A stretch of DNA of 64,000 bases, taken from positions 62,001 to 126,000 of the forward strand of contig CAUZCL010000009.1 in the NCBI GenBank assembly GCA_963578475.1. The letters run 5' to 3'. Below, piece by piece: positions 63,118-64,000 of this stretch (position 1 is the first letter of the stretch; each line of letters opens with the position of its first letter). The position numbers and the translations under genes are program-made. This DNA comes from SMYC01 sp963578475. GTDB taxonomy: Bacteria; Acidobacteriota; Vicinamibacteria; Marinacidobacterales; SMYC01. Under the pieces are notes generated by a model. The model saw nothing but the letters and a program-made list of their open reading frames with translations. It was not told the DNA's origin and ran no database searches.

Positions 63118-64000
63118 GGGTCTGGGCTCGTCTCCGTACTGTTAAGAATAGACAAAAAATAGCGCTTCACCAACGAGCGATATTGCCAGGGCACTCCCTC
63201 GCGCTCCATGGCGCTCTCCTCAGCATAGTCCCCACGCTGCTGAATGACTTCGTAGTTGAGGGTGGACTTCTCTTCTCTAGACAGTCTTTCGAAAATCTCT
63301 TCCGGGATGGGCTGTTCTTGTTCTTCTTTGGCGAGCATCTCGAGCGCGAGCTGAACTTCGAGGCTCGTCGCCTCCCCAAAAACTTGCTCGTCAGAACCGC
63401 CGCCCGGGCCGGTCGTATCCCCTGCCGGTCCCGCATCTACGGGCACCGCGCTCGACGGGTCTCCCTGCATCTGAGCCATCTGCATTTGATTGCTCATCAT
63501 GCCTTGCGCGCTCTGCATCGCCTGGCCCGAAGCCTCCTGCTGCTGGCCAGATTGCTGTTGCTCGCCGGCTTGCTGCTGGCCCATCGACGCTTGCAGCTGC
63601 TGCATTTCCTGGCTCATCTGGTCCCCGTCCTGCTGAGCCATCTGCTGCCCCATGTTATCGAGCTGCTCGGCCATCGCTTCGAGGCTTTGCGCCATCTTCG
63701 CGAGGTCTTCCGGCGACAGGTCGCCGGCGGCCTGCTGGAGGTTCTCCATCATTTCCGCGAGCTCTTGATTTTGAACGTTGGCGCCTTGCAGCGCTTCGAG
63801 CAGCGCTTGAAGCTCTTCGGAAGTTTCGGCGTTCGCGAGACGTTCCGCGAGCTCTCGAAGAAGCTTGGCGGCTTCCTTCGTGTTTTGATTTTTCAGAGCT
63901 TCCGCGAGATCCGCGAGCGCGGCCGACGACTCGAGCTGGGCGGCGAGCTGCTCGAGGTCCATGGAAAGCCGCTCCATATCCACCTGGCTCGCCGCGAGGG
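63114..64000 (-). CDS. DUF4175-like large coiled-coil protein, 5' end outside window
   Basis: Open to the right edge. About 295 C-terminal residues seen: helical, Leu/Glu-rich (LEQLAAQLESSAALADLAEA), then a Gln/Met-rich stretch with GQQQAGEQQQSGQQQ and MSNQMQMAQMQG, ending PWQYRSLVKRYFLSI. This matches the C-terminal part of DUF4175-type membrane proteins found upstream of moxR in aerotolerance-like operons. Role unknown; probably works with MoxR in envelope assembly. Confidence 0.75.
   Translation of the reverse strand, partial: LAASQVDMERLSMDLEQLAAQLESSAALADLAEALKNQNTKEAAKLLRELAERLANAETSEELQALLEALQGANVQNQELAEMMENLQQAAGDLSPEDLAKMAQSLEAMAEQLDNMGQQMAQQDGDQMSQEMQQLQASMGQQQAGEQQQSGQQQEASGQAMQSAQGMMSNQMQMAQMQGDPSSAVPVDAGPAGDTTGPGGGSDEQVFGEATSLEVQLALEMLAKEEQEQPIPEEIFERLSREEKSTLNYEVIQQRGDYAEESAMEREGVPWQYRSLVKRYFLSILNSTETSPDP

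Overview
The window looks like a chromosomal stretch of an uncultured Acidobacteriota bacterium. No marker gene settles this. It is inferred from serine/threonine kinases fused to TolB-type propellers, an orphan-type ABC permease remnant, DUF4388 proteins, PQQ propeller proteins, a TolB-CehA/McbA metallohydrolase, and GC-rich DNA with mostly C-ending codons. Many of the small toxin-antitoxin loci and catabolic genes would fit a marine or host-associated lineage, but that is a guess.

Layout. 0-4.7 kb: tail of a 2OG-Fe(II) oxygenase, an internally deleted amidohydrolase, a DUF4388 protein, a VOC protein and threonine aldolase. 4.7-7.3 kb: a heat-shock operon (hsp20, groES, groEL) behind a clear sigma70-like promoter and a CIRCE-type operator, closed by a strong terminator. 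7.4-14.2 kb: an SDR, a broken dicarboxylate symporter, an acyl-CoA ligase, a frameshifted DUF4388 protein, a PQQ propeller protein and a coiled-coil protein. 14.1-18.1 kb: a block with CTG-rich codon use (cytochrome-like propeller protein, a hydratase fragment, a proline-racemase-family enzyme), followed tail-to-tail by 2,5-dioxovalerate dehydrogenase; together these suggest hydroxyproline catabolism. 20.7-23.5 kb: an acyl-CoA dehydrogenase, CoA-transferase, MaoC operon. 25-31.4 kb: secreted proteins, a TacAT pair, a lone VapC, and a PQQ dehydrogenase with a diheme cytochrome c and a lipoprotein YVTN propeller. 32-39.5 kb: a DUF305-LVIVD fusion and a divergent pair of methyltransferase and membrane-bound spermidine-synthase-like protein. 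40-47.6 kb: VapBC, broken hydantoinase and antiporter genes, a secreted RraA-like protein, and TolB-CehA. 47.7-49.5 kb: gene debris around an RRM protein, including a response regulator gene with a ~100 bp inverted segment. 49.8-64 kb: a secreted amidase, an antitoxin with a truncated toxin, several kinase/TolB pieces with a shared promoter, RluA, a D-aminopeptidase, an M50 protease, a kinase-TolB gene, and a MoxR operon at the right edge.

Two overlaid features dominate. First, more than a dozen genes are broken by one-base changes, mostly in short homopolymers, and four more by in-frame stops; this could be decay or sequencing error. Second, at least a dozen junctions join unrelated gene fragments, which one-base errors cannot explain. 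Regulation visible in the sequence includes HrcA/CIRCE control of chaperones and a repeated promoter, TTGCCY-N17-TARCAT, placed 10-12 nt before kinase start codons, which implies leaderless or nearly leaderless mRNAs. No CRISPR array, rRNA, tRNA, complete insertion sequence or recognisable defence island was found.
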